A stretch of 64,000 nt of DNA from an uncultured Lactobacillus sp. (GTDB lineage: Bacteria > Bacillota > Bacilli > Lactobacillales > Lactobacillaceae), in NCBI GenBank assembly GCA_946479925.1, contig CAMLHK010000005.1, positions 1 to 64,000 on the forward strand, read 5' to 3'. The stretch's first letter is position 1, and the number at the start of each line of letters is the position of its first letter. A program made the translations under genes and the position numbers. The notes beneath the pieces were generated by a model. It was not told the DNA's origin, ran no database searches, and worked only from the letters and a program-made list of their open reading frames with translations. Shown here piece by piece: positions 52,208 to 60,270 of this stretch.

Positions 52208-53122
52208 TTATTCACCTTTAAAACTGCCGTTTTCTACTTCACGAATGAAATCAGCTAAATGCTTGTAATAAACATCTGGATTATCAACCATGTGGTGGTG
52301 TCCACCATCTGGAGTTGTAACTAGACGTGAGTTTGGAATCTCTTTTTGCATAGTTTTAGCAGTTGAGATTGGCATTGTTTCTTCTTCGCCAAAAGTTAAT
52401 AAGGTCGGGACAGTGATCTTCTTCAATTGATCTCTAAAGTGCCAGTCCTTTAATTTACCAGTGATAACAAACTCATTGTCACCTTGAAAAGCATTATATA
52501 CTGCGCTTCCACCAATATCATTTAAGTGGTAGAGCTTAGAAGGCTGCTTACGATCAACAAAATTGATGTTTAAAATGTTGACATCCTCTTGATAACGAGT
52601 GTTGTCATAGTCATTTTTTTCTTCACATTCGTGCATGAAGTCAATTTCTGTTTGTGGCAAAACTTGTTGACGGCGGCGGTTAACAGAAGCGACGTATTCA
52701 TCGATCTCGTCAACCATGGAAGAAATAATTGCGCCTTTTAAGTGGTTACCATATTTGACAGCATATTCTTGAACAAGAAGACCGCCCCAGCTTTGGCCGA
52801 TTAGGTAAAAGTTGTCTAAGCCGAGCTTTTCACAAACTTCATCAACTTCATCTAAGAAATATTCATAAGTCAGGTATTTTTTAGCGATTTCGGGATCGGA
52901 ATAGTCAGGTTGATCTGAATAAAGTGATCCTAGTTGGTCATACATTGTTACTTGAACGTCTAGACCTTGCTTTTTAAGTTGATCAGCAGTATCTTCCCAA
53001 TATTCATGGTTACCGCCAGGGCCGCCATGTAAGCAAAGTAAATGAATGTCGCCTTGTCCTTGGGTATTAGTCCAAAGGTGGTAACCGTTGTCTAAAGTAA
53101 TAATTTTGGATCCAGTTTTCAT
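52208..53122 (-). CDS. pepI: Proline iminopeptidase-type alpha/beta hydrolase
   Basis: The 304-residue protein has the oxyanion motif 'LHGGPGGNHEYWED', nucleophile Ser111 in 'GQSWGG' and catalytic His in 'GGHHHMVDNP', as in PepI of dairy lactobacilli. It releases N-terminal proline from small peptides, part of the peptide-degrading system. The acidic cap domain and 'YDQLGSLYSD' (a variant of YDQxGxGxS) match S33 peptidases. Confidence 0.88.
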   Translation of the reverse strand: MKTGSKIITLDNGYHLWTNTQGQGDIHLLCLHGGPGGNHEYWEDTADQLKKQGLDVQVTMYDQLGSLYSDQPDYSDPEIAKKYLTYEYFLDEVDEVCEKLGLDNFYLIGQSWGGLLVQEYAVKYGNHLKGAIISSMVDEIDEYVASVNRRRQQVLPQTEIDFMHECEEKNDYDNTRYQEDVNILNINFVDRKQPSKLYHLNDIGGSAVYNAFQGDNEFVITGKLKDWHFRDQLKKITVPTLLTFGEEETMPISTAKTMQKEIPNSRLVTTPDGGHHHMVDNPDVYYKHLADFIREVENGSFKGE

Positions 53123-53266
53123 ATTTTTCCCCTTACTTTTTATTAATCAATCTCTATTTTAGCCTATAACGAGTTAAAGCAAAACAGGACAAAAAGAAAT
53201 AGAGTATGCTTTTGGAGCTAAATTTACCTAGCAAGCTTGAATCAATCACTTCTGATGAGTCTTTGC

Positions 53267-53272
53267 TATACT
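53267..53272 (+). promoter_or_regulatory. Extended -10 of the DUF3290 unit
   Basis: TTTGCTATACT has a TGC-TATACT extended -10, the same form as that before efp. The start would fall near 53279, leaving about 120 bases of leader before the ATG at 53401, all in frame with it from a GTG at 53281. Confidence 0.5.
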
Positions 53273-53400
53273 TAAATTAGGTGGCTTTATTTGCTCAGCT
53301 AGCTAGTGAAAAAGCTGATTATAAAGCCATAAACGAAGTTATAGCGCAACTACTTGCCGGCTTTTGGGTAGCTGCTATTTTTAAAAAAGGTGGGAATGTT

Positions 53401-53850
53401 ATGACTTTTTATACACTTAAGTATATTGAGCAGAATCAAAATACTAACAAAACAATTTTGTATATTCTAATTGCGGTTGCAGCGGTTGCTATGATTGCTT
53501 TTACTGTCCTCTATTTGCGACACCGGTTTAACACCCGCTACCGTGATTTAGGTATTATCGCGTTATTGTTCTTGCTTTTATTTGGTGGCACACAATATGA
53601 AAAATACGTTCAAACCAACCTAGTTAAGTCTCAATCAGAGCAAATTACACCGTTTATTAAGTCTGTTGCCAAGGATTTTGGGGTGCCTAATAGTGATGTT
53701 TTGGTGAGTTCGACGACACTTCAAGACGGTTTGATAGTACGGATCAACTCAAAGGATATTGATTATCAGTTAGAACTAAATGATGACAATAACACTTATT
53801 CTTTGAAACAAGCGCATGTAATTAATCATCAAGTTGATATAAAGAATTAG
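53401..53850 (+). CDS. DUF3290 membrane protein
   Basis: The ATG at 53401 follows AAAGGTGGG and gives 149 residues, the usual family length, with two membrane helices ('ILYILIAVAAVAMIAFTVLYL' region and 'DLGIIALLFLLLFGG') and a soluble C-terminus. The frame is open upstream to a GTG at 53281 ('MALFAQLASEKADYK'), which could add about 40 residues; I prefer the ATG. It pairs with the DUF421 gene 12 bases downstream. Confidence 0.82.
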   Translation: MTFYTLKYIEQNQNTNKTILYILIAVAAVAMIAFTVLYLRHRFNTRYRDLGIIALLFLLLFGGTQYEKYVQTNLVKSQSEQITPFIKSVAKDFGVPNSDVLVSSTTLQDGLIVRINSKDIDYQLELNDDNNTYSLKQAHVINHQVDIKN

Positions 53851-53862
53851 GAGGAGATTGAG

Positions 53863-54498
53863 ATGGACTATACACAGCTCTTTATTAAGTTCGTTTTAGG
53901 TGTGTTAACTTTAATTTTTCAAATAAATGTTTTTGGTAAAACCAATATTGCTCCAACCACAGCTCTTGATCAACTACAGAACTATGTTCTTGGTGGGATT
54001 ATCGGTGGTGTAATCTATAATTCCAGCATTTCAGTTTTACAGTTTTTACTAGTACTAATTGTTTGGACATTAGTAGTCTTTATTTTGAAGTTTGCGCGTG
54101 AGCACAGTAATTTTATTCGCAGTTTAATTGACGGTAAGCCGATTCAGATCATCAAGGACGGACAAGTTTTAGTAAAAAACTGCTTAAAAGCTGGTATTTC
54201 TGCCAATGAATTAATGTTTAAATTACGTAGTCAGGGAATCTATTCTGTTGATAAAGTAAAGAACTGTATTTTTGAAAAAAATGGGCAATTGACTGTAATT
54301 AAAACTGATGAGAAAAATGTCCGTTTTCCTTTAATAAATGATGGTCAAATCAATCAAGATGTGCTTGAATCTATTGATGAGGATGAAAAATGGCTGAAAG
54401 AAGAAGTGAAAAAAGCTGGCTTTAATGATCCTAGTGATATCTTTTTAGCTGATTTTGAAGATGGTCATGTCTCTTTCACGGGGTATGATCGAAAATAA
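53863..54498 (+). CDS. DUF421 membrane protein (YetF-like)
   Basis: The 211-residue protein has three N-terminal membrane segments ('FIKFVLGVLTLIFQINVFG', 'LGGIIGGVIYN', 'FLLVLIVWTLVVFILKF') and a cytoplasmic domain starting 'IDGKPIQIIKDGQVL', with 'LRSQGIYSVDKVKNCIFEKNGQLTVI', the diagnostic DUF421 block. DUF3290 and DUF421 partners are frequently adjacent in lactobacilli. Function is unknown. The start has AGGAGG. Confidence 0.88.
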   Translation: MDYTQLFIKFVLGVLTLIFQINVFGKTNIAPTTALDQLQNYVLGGIIGGVIYNSSISVLQFLLVLIVWTLVVFILKFAREHSNFIRSLIDGKPIQIIKDGQVLVKNCLKAGISANELMFKLRSQGIYSVDKVKNCIFEKNGQLTVIKTDEKNVRFPLINDGQINQDVLESIDEDEKWLKEEVKKAGFNDPSDIFLADFEDGHVSFTGYDRK

Positions 54499-54511
54499 GA
54501 AAGAGTAATTA

Positions 54512-55336
54512 ATGGAAAATCTGAATAAAGCACAGCAATTGCTTGACGATGCGGATGTTGTAATTGTCACTGCAGGCAATAAAATGGCAAAAAATGAAGG
54601 ACTTGATTTGCTGGGAACAGAAAATTTTGAGCAAGATTTTCCGGAAGTTGCTAGTAAATATCATGTGAATTCAATTGGGGCTGCTCTTGATCACAAGTTT
54701 GATTCCTGGGCTGAACAATGGTTATTTTGGAGTCAATTAATTGAAAAATATTCACTTAATTATGTTCCAAGTTCGGCAATGAAAAAATTGCGTAAACTAA
54801 TTGGCGAGAAAAAGACTTTTATTGCTACCTCAACTTTTGGACATTTTTTTGAACAGGCTGATTTCAATAAAAATCGAATCTTCAATGCGTTTGGTGACTG
54901 GACGATGATGCAGTGTTCAAGTGGCGTTAATCATGGTGCTAAAAGTGACCAAGAATTTGTTCGTCAAATATTGACAGCCCACCAAAGTGGGCAAGACATA
55001 ACTAAGCTAGTTCCGAAGTGTGAGCAGTGTGGTCAACCAATGGAGATTCACATGCCGTTAAACGAGCACTTTTACCCAGATACAGACGCTAATACCCGTT
55101 TTCGCTGGTTTTTAACTGGGAACGAAGAGGAAAAAGTGGTCTTTTTGGAGCTCGGTGTTGATGAAACAAGCCCTCAATTATTTGAACCAATCATCAGATT
55201 AGTTCAACAGTTCCCACAATGGACTTATGTAGCGGCAGATTATCAACAAGAAATGTTACCACTGGACATTCAAGATAGAAGCGCAGCCGTAAATGCGGAT
55301 ACTGCGAGTTTATTGCAGGCTTTAGTTACAGGTTAG
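54512..55336 (+). CDS. Divergent SIR2/sirtuin-like protein
   Basis: The 274-residue protein begins 'LLDDADVVIVTAGNKMAKNEGLDLLG', where sirtuins have G-A-G-x-S at the NAD loop; here it is T-A-G-N-K. 'TFIATSTFGHFFEQADFNK' occupies the place of the catalytic 'TQNIDGLHQ..G' segment, and the usual Asn-Ile-Asp is missing. One CxxC pair ('PKCEQCGQPM', about 170-173) and an earlier Cys ('MQCSSGVNH') suggest a zinc site. It is most like the macrodomain-linked SirTM group, but no macrodomain gene is adjacent. Activity is uncertain. Confidence 0.75.
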   Translation: MENLNKAQQLLDDADVVIVTAGNKMAKNEGLDLLGTENFEQDFPEVASKYHVNSIGAALDHKFDSWAEQWLFWSQLIEKYSLNYVPSSAMKKLRKLIGEKKTFIATSTFGHFFEQADFNKNRIFNAFGDWTMMQCSSGVNHGAKSDQEFVRQILTAHQSGQDITKLVPKCEQCGQPMEIHMPLNEHFYPDTDANTRFRWFLTGNEEEKVVFLELGVDETSPQLFEPIIRLVQQFPQWTYVAADYQQEMLPLDIQDRSAAVNADTASLLQALVTG

Positions 55337-55345
55337 GAAGATTGC

Positions 55346-56299
55346 ATGAGTATTTATGTCAAAAATGGCGTTTTGCACGTCACGGGTTCTCAGGATAAAT
55401 TGCGTGCGAAAGGTGAAGAAAAACCAAGCTTTATTTCTGATTACACAATGCTTGATATTGAAACGACTGGACTTAATCCCTATCGTGACCATGTGACTGA
55501 GCTGGGTGCGGTCAAGGTGCGCAATAACGAAATTGTTGCAGAATTTAATAAGCTAGTCTTTTACCCAAGATCAAATAAGGTTCCTACCTTTATAACTAAA
55601 TTAAACGGGATTACCACCGAGCTTTTACTTAGCGAAGGTGTGCCTGTTAAAGAAGCGATGACTGAATTTCGCGAATTTATTGGCGATGACATTATTATTG
55701 GCTATAACGTTAACTTTGACTTGAACTTTTTATATGATTTGACGGAAAAATTCCATTTGCCAGCATTAAATAATGACTATGTTGATGTTTTGCGACTTGC
55801 ACGTGCGTACTATCCTTTCCAACATAACCGATTGCTAGACTGTATTCAACGTGCTGGGATTGCAGAAGAAGAGCAGCATCATGGCTTGGCTGATTCAATC
55901 GATACCAAAAAGGTTTACGATGATTTTCGCGATCATTTTACCGATGAACTTTTGGTAGAGGCGCAAGGCAAAATCAAAAACGTGGACTTACTTGAAGCAG
56001 AACTTGAGGCTTGGGAACTGGGCTTTCGCAATCCGATTAGTAATAAGCTGATCACATTTGCAGATGGAATTGGCATGGATAATGATGAAGCAGCTTTAAT
56101 GGTTAATAACATGGGTGGCCAAGCCCAAACCATTGTTACTCCAGAAACCAATTATTTGATTATTGATGATGATCACTTTTTCAGTAAAAACAATGTGGCA
56201 TGGCAGAAAGCTCAGGAATACAATAAGGATGGTAGTAAGATTAAGCGACTATCCGAAAGTTACTTCTTAAATATGCTTGATGAATGGGCTAGGTCTTAA
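55346..56299 (+). CDS. DnaQ/DEDDh-type 3'-5' exonuclease with C-terminal BRCT-like domain
   Basis: The 317-residue protein has Exo I 'MLDIETTGLN' (near residue 37), Exo II 'GYNVNFDLNFLYDL' and Exo III-epsilon 'HHGLADSIDTKKVY' with the His-x4-Asp pattern. A C-terminal region (about 235-310, 'KLITFADGIGMDNDEAALM', 'GGQAQTIVTPETNYLIID') resembles a BRCT fold. Free-standing proofreading-like nucleases of this type act in repair. It follows the sirtuin-like gene by 9 bases. Confidence 0.88.
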   Translation: MSIYVKNGVLHVTGSQDKLRAKGEEKPSFISDYTMLDIETTGLNPYRDHVTELGAVKVRNNEIVAEFNKLVFYPRSNKVPTFITKLNGITTELLLSEGVPVKEAMTEFREFIGDDIIIGYNVNFDLNFLYDLTEKFHLPALNNDYVDVLRLARAYYPFQHNRLLDCIQRAGIAEEEQHHGLADSIDTKKVYDDFRDHFTDELLVEAQGKIKNVDLLEAELEAWELGFRNPISNKLITFADGIGMDNDEAALMVNNMGGQAQTIVTPETNYLIIDDDHFFSKNNVAWQKAQEYNKDGSKIKRLSESYFLNMLDEWARS

Positions 56300-56302
56300 A
56301 GT

Positions 56303-56335
56303 AAAAAGCAGAGAGAGCAATCTTTGCTTTTTTTA
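56303..56335 (+). terminator. Terminator of the DUF3290-exonuclease unit
   Basis: AAAAAGCAGAGA and TCTTTGCTTTTTTT pair with one mismatch. Confidence 0.75.
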
Positions 56336-56404
56336 TTTACCTTTGTTGCAAACAGCAGTTCGATTGGCTATACTTAGTTATTATTTAAGTAAGGGACTGA
56401 CTAA

Positions 56405-57292
56405 ATGGCTCGCAAGCGAAGACGGCAAAGCAAAAAAACTAGTGGTAGTGATTTTTGGGCAATTGTCATTATCATTCTTTTTTTGTTGTGGTTTGTTTCA
56501 ACCAAAGGTGGCTCAGATCCTAGTGGACATCAAGCAATCGAACGAATTGGACGCAATGAACCAGCTAAGAAAAACAAAATTGACCAGGCTAAGCCAGCTG
56601 CCAAAGTGTACGGTGGCTTATCACAGGAAGATTACGCTAAATTAGCTAAGCTTGATTTTAAGAGTGGCGATGAAGCATACATTACAGTGAATAATGATAA
56701 GTCAACGCTAATTAAAAATGCATGGCGCGTTAACCGCGTTATTTATGCAAACTTGGATAGTTTAAATCGGACTTCTCACTCAAACACTGCCTTTTTGGAA
56801 AAAAGAAATGTTGCTAATGATAGTTTACGAGTTCAGCAATATGTTCAACCGACAGCTTGGCACTACAATCGACGCAATGGGACGCAAATTTATAACCGTG
56901 GACACCTAATTGCGTATTCTGTTTCTGCGGGAATCGATCAAGCAGGTAATTTCAACCCTCGTAATCTTTCCGGTGACCAGAATAATCCTAAAAATTTATT
57001 TACGCAGTCGGCCTATTCAAACCAAAGGGTACAAACTATTTTTGAAAGTAAGGTGCGAAAAGCACTAAGAGAAAATAAACGAGTTATCTATCAGGCTACG
57101 CCAATATTTCGTGGCGAGGAGCTAATGGCACGAGGAATCAACCTGCAGGCTGTTTCAACTGACGGCACACTCGACTTTAATGTTTATTTGTTCAATGTTC
57201 AACCTGGTTTTTCGTTCAATTATCAAAATGGACGCGCAAAGGTTAACCGCGAAATACAAGTTAAAAGTGAAAATCAAAAAGCTTACTACTAA
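56405..57292 (+). CDS. Membrane-anchored DNA/RNA non-specific endonuclease (EndA/NucA-like)
   Basis: The 295-residue protein has a basic start, one membrane anchor ('DFWAIVIIILFLLWFV', residues 16-31) and a DNase_NucA_NucB/Endonuclease_NS domain with 'NRGHLIAYSVSAG' near residue 165. In the usual DRGH motif the first residue is Asp; here it is Asn, the catalytic His being retained. 'NPKNLFTQSAYSNQR' holds the metal-binding Asn. Such surface nucleases degrade extracellular DNA or aid uptake. Its own promoter-like TATACT is near 56374. Confidence 0.88.
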   Translation: MARKRRRQSKKTSGSDFWAIVIIILFLLWFVSTKGGSDPSGHQAIERIGRNEPAKKNKIDQAKPAAKVYGGLSQEDYAKLAKLDFKSGDEAYITVNNDKSTLIKNAWRVNRVIYANLDSLNRTSHSNTAFLEKRNVANDSLRVQQYVQPTAWHYNRRNGTQIYNRGHLIAYSVSAGIDQAGNFNPRNLSGDQNNPKNLFTQSAYSNQRVQTIFESKVRKALRENKRVIYQATPIFRGEELMARGINLQAVSTDGTLDFNVYLFNVQPGFSFNYQNGRAKVNREIQVKSENQKAYY

Positions 57293-57312
57293 TTATGTAG
57301 TAAGCTTTTTTC
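57276..57312 (+). terminator. Terminator overlapping the nuclease gene end
   Basis: AAAAAGCTTACTAC and GTAGTAAGCTTTTTT pair perfectly; the 5' arm lies in the last codons of the gene. Confidence 0.92.
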
Positions 57313-57533
57313 GCACAAAATGTGAAATAATGGAACATTTTTAAATGGTAGTGATTCACCCTCTTAGAATTTAGAGTAAAGGAGGATGATTAGCATAGGC
57401 AACGGGGAAAGTCAGATAAATTAAAGTCGGCTTTCCTAAATATAATTCTATTTTGTAAAAACAATAAAAATATACCCTTCTAGAGACTGCTTAAATAAAT
57501 TAGCGGTCTTTAGTCTTGTCTGTTGTAATCGCG

Positions 57534-58358
57534 TTAAGACAAGCGGGAATCAAACTGCTCAATTTCATTTTTCAATCCATTATAGACATCGTCTGCTTCA
57601 ATCTCTTTAAGCACTTTTAAACAATAAAGTGCTTCTTTTTTCTCTTTTTGGCAAATTGCGAGTCGCCCTTTAGCCATTAGTAATTTATCATAGCGAAAGG
57701 TTGCTTTGGCCAAGGTAATTGCTTTAACTAATATCATTGCAGCATCATCAAAGTTCTGTCTGTTCATCAATATGGCTGCTTTGTTAAGAACAAAATTGGT
57801 TTCTAGCGATTTTAAAAATGGATATTTTTCTTCAATTGTTTTAATAGCACGATTTGAAATACCAATCATTGTGTCATCGTCAAAAACGAAGAAAATCATG
57901 TTAAGTAAATAGAGATCAAGAACATTCCAGTTGTCAGTTTTGGACACCTGGGTTTTCCAAAGTGGTATGACTAAGCTACGTGCTTCGCGTAAACTGCTTG
58001 CATTAAATGCTTTTAGAATGACTTTGATTTTTTGAATCTCCTGATCATTAGGAAATTGCTCACAGCGGTTAAGCAAAGAAGCTATTTTATTAACTTCAGA
58101 ATTATAGGCAATATTGAAAAGATCAAAAATAATTTGTTCTTTGGCATTAAACTGATAATCGTTTCTTATGTAATCAAATTCAATTTGGGTGATGCCCAAT
58201 CGTTTGATCAATTTTGTTGCATTTTCATAAGAAGGTTCTTCAAATGAATTTTCGATTTTAGAGAGCGTGGTTCGATTAATTAAAGAGCCAGCTAACTCAG
58301 ATTGGGTAATACCGCGCGCCGTTCTGATCTCTTTTATTGTTTCCCCGAAAGATTTCAC
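57534..58358 (-). CDS. Rgg/GadR/MutR-family (RRNPP) transcriptional regulator
   Basis: The 274-residue protein has an N-terminal XRE helix-turn-helix ('TIKEIRTARGITQSELAGSL', 'NRTTLSKIENSFEEPSYENA') and a long alpha-helical C-terminal region (about 75-274) of TPR-like repeats, the Rgg pattern. Rgg proteins bind short secreted peptides that are re-imported. A 14-codon hydrophobic ORF is divergent upstream at 58546, with an inverted repeat in between. It is a plausible peptide receptor. Confidence 0.85.
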   Translation of the reverse strand: MKSFGETIKEIRTARGITQSELAGSLINRTTLSKIENSFEEPSYENATKLIKRLGITQIEFDYIRNDYQFNAKEQIIFDLFNIAYNSEVNKIASLLNRCEQFPNDQEIQKIKVILKAFNASSLREARSLVIPLWKTQVSKTDNWNVLDLYLLNMIFFVFDDDTMIGISNRAIKTIEEKYPFLKSLETNFVLNKAAILMNRQNFDDAAMILVKAITLAKATFRYDKLLMAKGRLAICQKEKKEALYCLKVLKEIEADDVYNGLKNEIEQFDSRLS

Positions 58359-58471
58359 TGCAAGTTACCCCTTTCAATGGCTTATCTGAATAAGGTTAAT
58401 GTGAAATAAGCCAACAATTCACTAAACTAATCTTTAGTTAGTACTATTATTTAATTGTAAGGGATATATTA

Positions 58472-58509
58472 TCATCACTTTATGAATAAATGATGAATAT
58501 ATGTATTCT
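58472..58509 (+). promoter_or_regulatory. Inverted repeat and -10 between the Rgg gene and the peptide ORF
   Basis: TCATCA-N13-TGATGA (58472-58496) is an inverted repeat upstream of a TATTCT -10 (58504-58509). No good -35 is seen at the right distance, as is common for Rgg-activated promoters. Confidence 0.4.
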
Positions 58510-58545
58510 TTAAAACTTATAGGTTTCATAGAAAGAAGGGAAAAA

Positions 58546-58590
58546 ATGATTTCTAACTTTATTTTCTTATTTGGCTGCTTAGCAGCATGA
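58546..58590 (+). CDS. Putative short hydrophobic peptide pheromone (14 residues)
   Basis: A frame with a ribosome site GAAGGGAAA encodes MISNFIFLFGCLAA. It is short, hydrophobic and lies divergent from an Rgg-type gene, the standard arrangement of SHP pheromone precursors. Classical SHPs are 20-23 residues with charged N-termini, so this one is short for the class and lacks a charged start. A terminator at 58765-58805 closes the transcript. Expression is unproven. Confidence 0.45.
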   Translation: MISNFIFLFGCLAA

Positions 58591-58764
58591 TGCCGAATTG
58601 AGTAAGTTAAACTTCATTTAATAGTTCATACTAATTAAATTGCAAATGCAAAATTATATTTTCAATAACATTGTAGACAAGCAGATTATTTTGTAGTTAT
58701 TAGTAAGCTATAGAATGAAATATTGTAGTGGGTTTATTGAGTGCATTTTATGAATGCATGATCT

Positions 58765-58805
58765 AAAAGCACATTCCTAACGACAGTCATGGGAGTGTGC
58801 TTTTT
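58765..58805 (+). terminator. Terminator of the peptide transcript
   Basis: AAAGCACATTCC and GGAGTGTGCTTTTT pair over 12 bases with one G-U. Confidence 0.85.
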
Positions 58806-59100
58806 GTATGCAGTCAAAGATGATATTATTCTTAATTTATTTTATATATATAAATACCTAATTAACTGAATTAGGTGAAAAAAGATAAAATTAATATTCG
58901 GATTAAAAAAGCACTTTATGGAAAAATTGCTTCAAAGTTGACTTGGCAAGTTTAGTTAGCAATTGGAATGAAATGATAGATTAGCAAAAGTGGAACATTA
59001 CGAATAAATATGCGTCAATAATTTGTGATTTTGACTACACAAACGAATATTGAAAGAAAAAGCAAGTGTTTTTTAATCGAAGTACGAATTTTTATTAGAT

Positions 59101-59128
59101 AAAACCGGTTGTATTCAGCTGGTTTTTA
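59101..59128 (+). terminator. Terminator-like hairpin before the Ugp-like operon
   Basis: AAAACCGGTTG and CAGCTGGTTTTT pair around TATT with two G-U pairs. It lies about 55 bases before the start of the ATPase gene, with no strong promoter in between, so it may be a regulated leader terminator or simply end upstream transcription. Confidence 0.6.
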
Positions 59129-59184
59129 TCATAAAATTAGTGAAGAAAAACTTTAAGCAATACAAGATATAGTGGTGCAGATTA

Positions 59185-60270
59185 ATGGATAACAACAAAT
59201 TCGTTGAAGTGAAAAATCTCAGAAAAGTTTACGATAATGGACATGAAGCAATCAAAAACGTCAGCTTTTCTGTTAAAAAAGGTGATTTGGTTTGTCTCTT
59301 AGGACCTTCTGGCTGTGGGAAGACAACCATTCTGAATATTTTAGCAGGTTTGCTTAATCCAACTTCAGGTGAAATTCTTTTTGACGGGAAGTCAGTAGTA
59401 AATGTCGAGCCTAAGGACCGACATATTGGTTACGTTTTTCAAAACTACGCATTGTATCCTCATATGACAGTCTTGCAAAACGTAATGTTTCCTTTAATAG
59501 TAGGCAAAAACAAAAAGTCTAAACCTGAGGCGCAAAAAATTGCCGAAAAGTATATGGAATTAACGCAGATTACTGAATTAGCTGATCAAAAGCCTGGTAA
59601 TTTATCTGGTGGACAGCAACAGCGAGTAGCGATTGCGCGTGCGTTAGTTCAAGAACCTAAGATTCTTCTGATGGATGAGCCTTTGAGTAACCTTGATGCC
59701 AGATTGAGATTGAAGATTCGTGAAGAAATTCGTTCTTTGGTTAAATCTGTTGGTATTACAACCTTATTTGTTACTCACGACCAAGAAGAAGCCTTATCAA
59801 TTGGTGATAAAATTATTTTATTTAATGATGGAGTTATTCAACAAGATGACTTGGGTGAAAACTTCTATTTAGAGCCTAATAATTATTTTGTTGCTAACTT
59901 TGTTGGTAACCCCGTAATTGACAACTTTAAGGTAACAAAGACCGATGATGAATTGCAGGGAACTGACTTCACTATCAAGTTAGCCGATTTAGATGAATCA
60001 CGCTTTAAACGCTCAATTCCTAATGGCGAATATTTATTATCCGTTCGCCCTGAGAACATTGTTCCTGCTTCAGACGGTATCCTTAACGTGAAAGTTGATG
60101 ATGTCGAATTAATTGGTCGAGAACGTATACTGAAATTTACACATGATGACTCTCAAGCGCGTTCTTTGATTAGTCTTGAAGTACCAGTTAATCATGGTGA
60201 TCAAGTTAACCTTAAGATGAGACTTGATCGTGTATTTCTATTTACACCTGATGGGGAGCGGGTTTACTAA
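59185..60270 (+). CDS. ugpC: UgpC/MsmK-type ABC ATPase
   Basis: The 361-residue ATPase has Walker A 'GPSGCGKTTI', 'HIGYVFQNYALYPHMTV', signature 'LSGGQQQRVAIARAL', Walker B 'ILLMDEPLSNLDA' and switch His 'TLFVTHDQEEAL', followed by a C-terminal TOBE/OB domain ('YLLSVRPENIVPASDG'). Such ATPases energise sugar or glycerol-3-phosphate importers. It overlaps the permease at 60270 by one base. The binding protein is encoded at the end of the operon. Confidence 0.9.
   Translation: MDNNKFVEVKNLRKVYDNGHEAIKNVSFSVKKGDLVCLLGPSGCGKTTILNILAGLLNPTSGEILFDGKSVVNVEPKDRHIGYVFQNYALYPHMTVLQNVMFPLIVGKNKKSKPEAQKIAEKYMELTQITELADQKPGNLSGGQQQRVAIARALVQEPKILLMDEPLSNLDARLRLKIREEIRSLVKSVGITTLFVTHDQEEALSIGDKIILFNDGVIQQDDLGENFYLEPNNYFVANFVGNPVIDNFKVTKTDDELQGTDFTIKLADLDESRFKRSIPNGEYLLSVRPENIVPASDGILNVKVDDVELIGRERILKFTHDDSQARSLISLEVPVNHGDQVNLKMRLDRVFLFTPDGERVY

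Larger units (their letters stand above)
58591..59184. other. 594-base intergenic region between peptide ORF and the Ugp-like operon
   Basis: It contains a terminator at 58765-58805 and a second hairpin with T-run at 59101-59128. The remainder is AT-rich with no coding frame over about 25 codons with a ribosome site. Promoter of the downstream operon is not clearly identified; TATAGT near 59168 is a weak candidate -10. Confidence 0.5.

Noticed and set aside
57386..57424. 12-codon frame MISIGNGESQIN as a peptide gene near the Rgg gene
   Set aside because: The GGAGG directly abuts the ATG, leaving no spacing, and the product is polar and unlike a pheromone.
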